From the NCBI GenBank assembly GCA_023228995.1, contig JALOAD010000111.1, forward strand, positions 1 through 5,121: a DNA stretch of 5,121 nucleotides, given 5' to 3'. A model generated the notes under the pieces. That model made no database searches and was not told where the DNA came from. It saw nothing but the letters and a program-made list of their open reading frames with translations. This stretch comes from Candidatus Muiribacterium halophilum. Lineage in GTDB: Bacteria; Muiribacteriota; Muiribacteriia; Muiribacteriales; Muiribacteriaceae. The position numbers and the translations under genes are program-made. The stretch's first letter is position 1. Each line of letters starts with the position of its first letter. Positions 4,815-5,121 of the stretch are shown here, piece after piece.

Positions 4815-5121
4815 ATGAAAATTGAAACAGGTGATAACTTATTAGTCAGTTCAAAAGGTATTCTACCAGAAGCTATACAATGGTTTGAAGATTGTAAATG
4901 GAATCATTCAGCCTTCTTCTTATGGTTAAATGATATTTTATATGTCATTGAAGCAGATAAACATGGAATCGCACTCACAAAATGGGAAGATTATACAAAA
5001 TCAGATAAAGGTTTATTAATACTAAAACCTAAAAAACCAATAGATGATAAAACAAAAAGTGATATGATAGATTTTGTTTTAGAATATACTGGTCACACAC
5101 CTTATGAGTATATAAACTTAT
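4815..5121 (+). CDS. N-terminal part of a YiiX/C92-like permuted papain-fold peptidase
   Basis: At least 102 residues are encoded from ATG 4815, and the gene runs off the window. The pattern is that of the YiiX/YebB (peptidase C92, DUF830) group of circularly permuted NlpC/P60 enzymes: GDNLLVSSKG near the start (6-15), a helix with PEAIQWF (18-24), the probable catalytic His31 in WNHSAFF, then YVIEADKHGI (43-52) with the conserved Glu46-Ala47, a strand (LLILKPKKP, 67-75) and GHTPYEYINL (93-102). In this permuted fold the catalytic Cys follows later, typically in a Y-C-S-E-like context, and would lie beyond 5121, so activity cannot be judged. Cys27 is not in the expected place. Known relatives act on peptides, amides or thioesters. 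There is no signal peptide, so the visible part is cytoplasmic. It follows the 80-aa gene by 19 bp with its own promoter-like box. Confidence 0.7.
   Translation, partial: MKIETGDNLLVSSKGILPEAIQWFEDCKWNHSAFFLWLNDILYVIEADKHGIALTKWEDYTKSDKGLLILKPKKPIDDKTKSDMIDFVLEYTGHTPYEYINL

Noticed and set aside
1-5121. tRNA genes, CRISPR arrays, insertion sequences, attachment sites
   Set aside because: No cloverleaf with a TTCGA-type arm, no regularly spaced direct repeats, and no transposase or long terminal inverted repeats were seen on either strand.

Overview
The window is strongly AT-rich, densely packed DNA that looks like a piece of a large tailed-phage genome, most likely infecting a member of the Bacteroidota; an integrated or environmental copy cannot be excluded. 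The evidence is: small unknown genes beside a lone thioredoxin, a lone DNA methyltransferase, a small alarmone-hydrolase-like HD protein and a permuted papain-fold peptidase; gaps of at most about 100 bp; overlapping start and stop codons; T-run terminators; and no Shine-Dalgarno sequence in front of any start codon, which is typical of Bacteroidota translation. No phage structural gene is present, so the phage assignment is an inference.

Layout. Positions 1-792 are read on the + strand: the tail of a gene (to 101), then an unknown 226-aa protein (112-792) whose ATG lies inside a perfect 9-bp hairpin. From 4517 down to 789 everything is on the - strand. In transcription order this block holds an HD-domain (p)ppGpp-hydrolase-like protein (4517-3897), a 102-aa unknown overlapping it by ATGA (3900-3592), a lysine-tailed 66-aa protein (3544-3344), an N6/N4 DNA methyltransferase (3288-2263), a 63-aa unknown 8 bp behind it (2254-2063), a thioredoxin (1960-1619), and an unknown protein with one hydrophobic segment (1514-789). 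The - block meets the + gene tail to tail, with the two stop codons sharing a TTAA. From 4553 the window is + again: an 80-aa unknown, then the N-terminal part of a YiiX/C92-like peptidase that runs off the end.

Regulation. A TTAATATATAA-like box recurs 20-24 nt in front of several starts (1514, 1960, 3288, 3544, 4815, with weaker versions in the 4518-4552 divergent gap). It suggests one phage promoter class with short leaders. Two good terminator-like hairpins are on the - strand: 1572-1606 behind the thioredoxin, and 3289-3325 directly in front of the methyltransferase start, where a promoter-like box sits inside the hairpin.

How the genes may work together. The thioredoxin, methyltransferase and alarmone hydrolase fit a region that adjusts host physiology or counters host defence: redox support, DNA modification and alarmone removal. 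This is inference from families and neighbourhood; no complete new system is proven here. The most notable points are the alarmone hydrolase with its overlapping partner, the HPPY variant of the methyltransferase catalytic motif, the shared MK[YF][LI]xxFE-type N-terminus on two unrelated proteins, and the promoter box.
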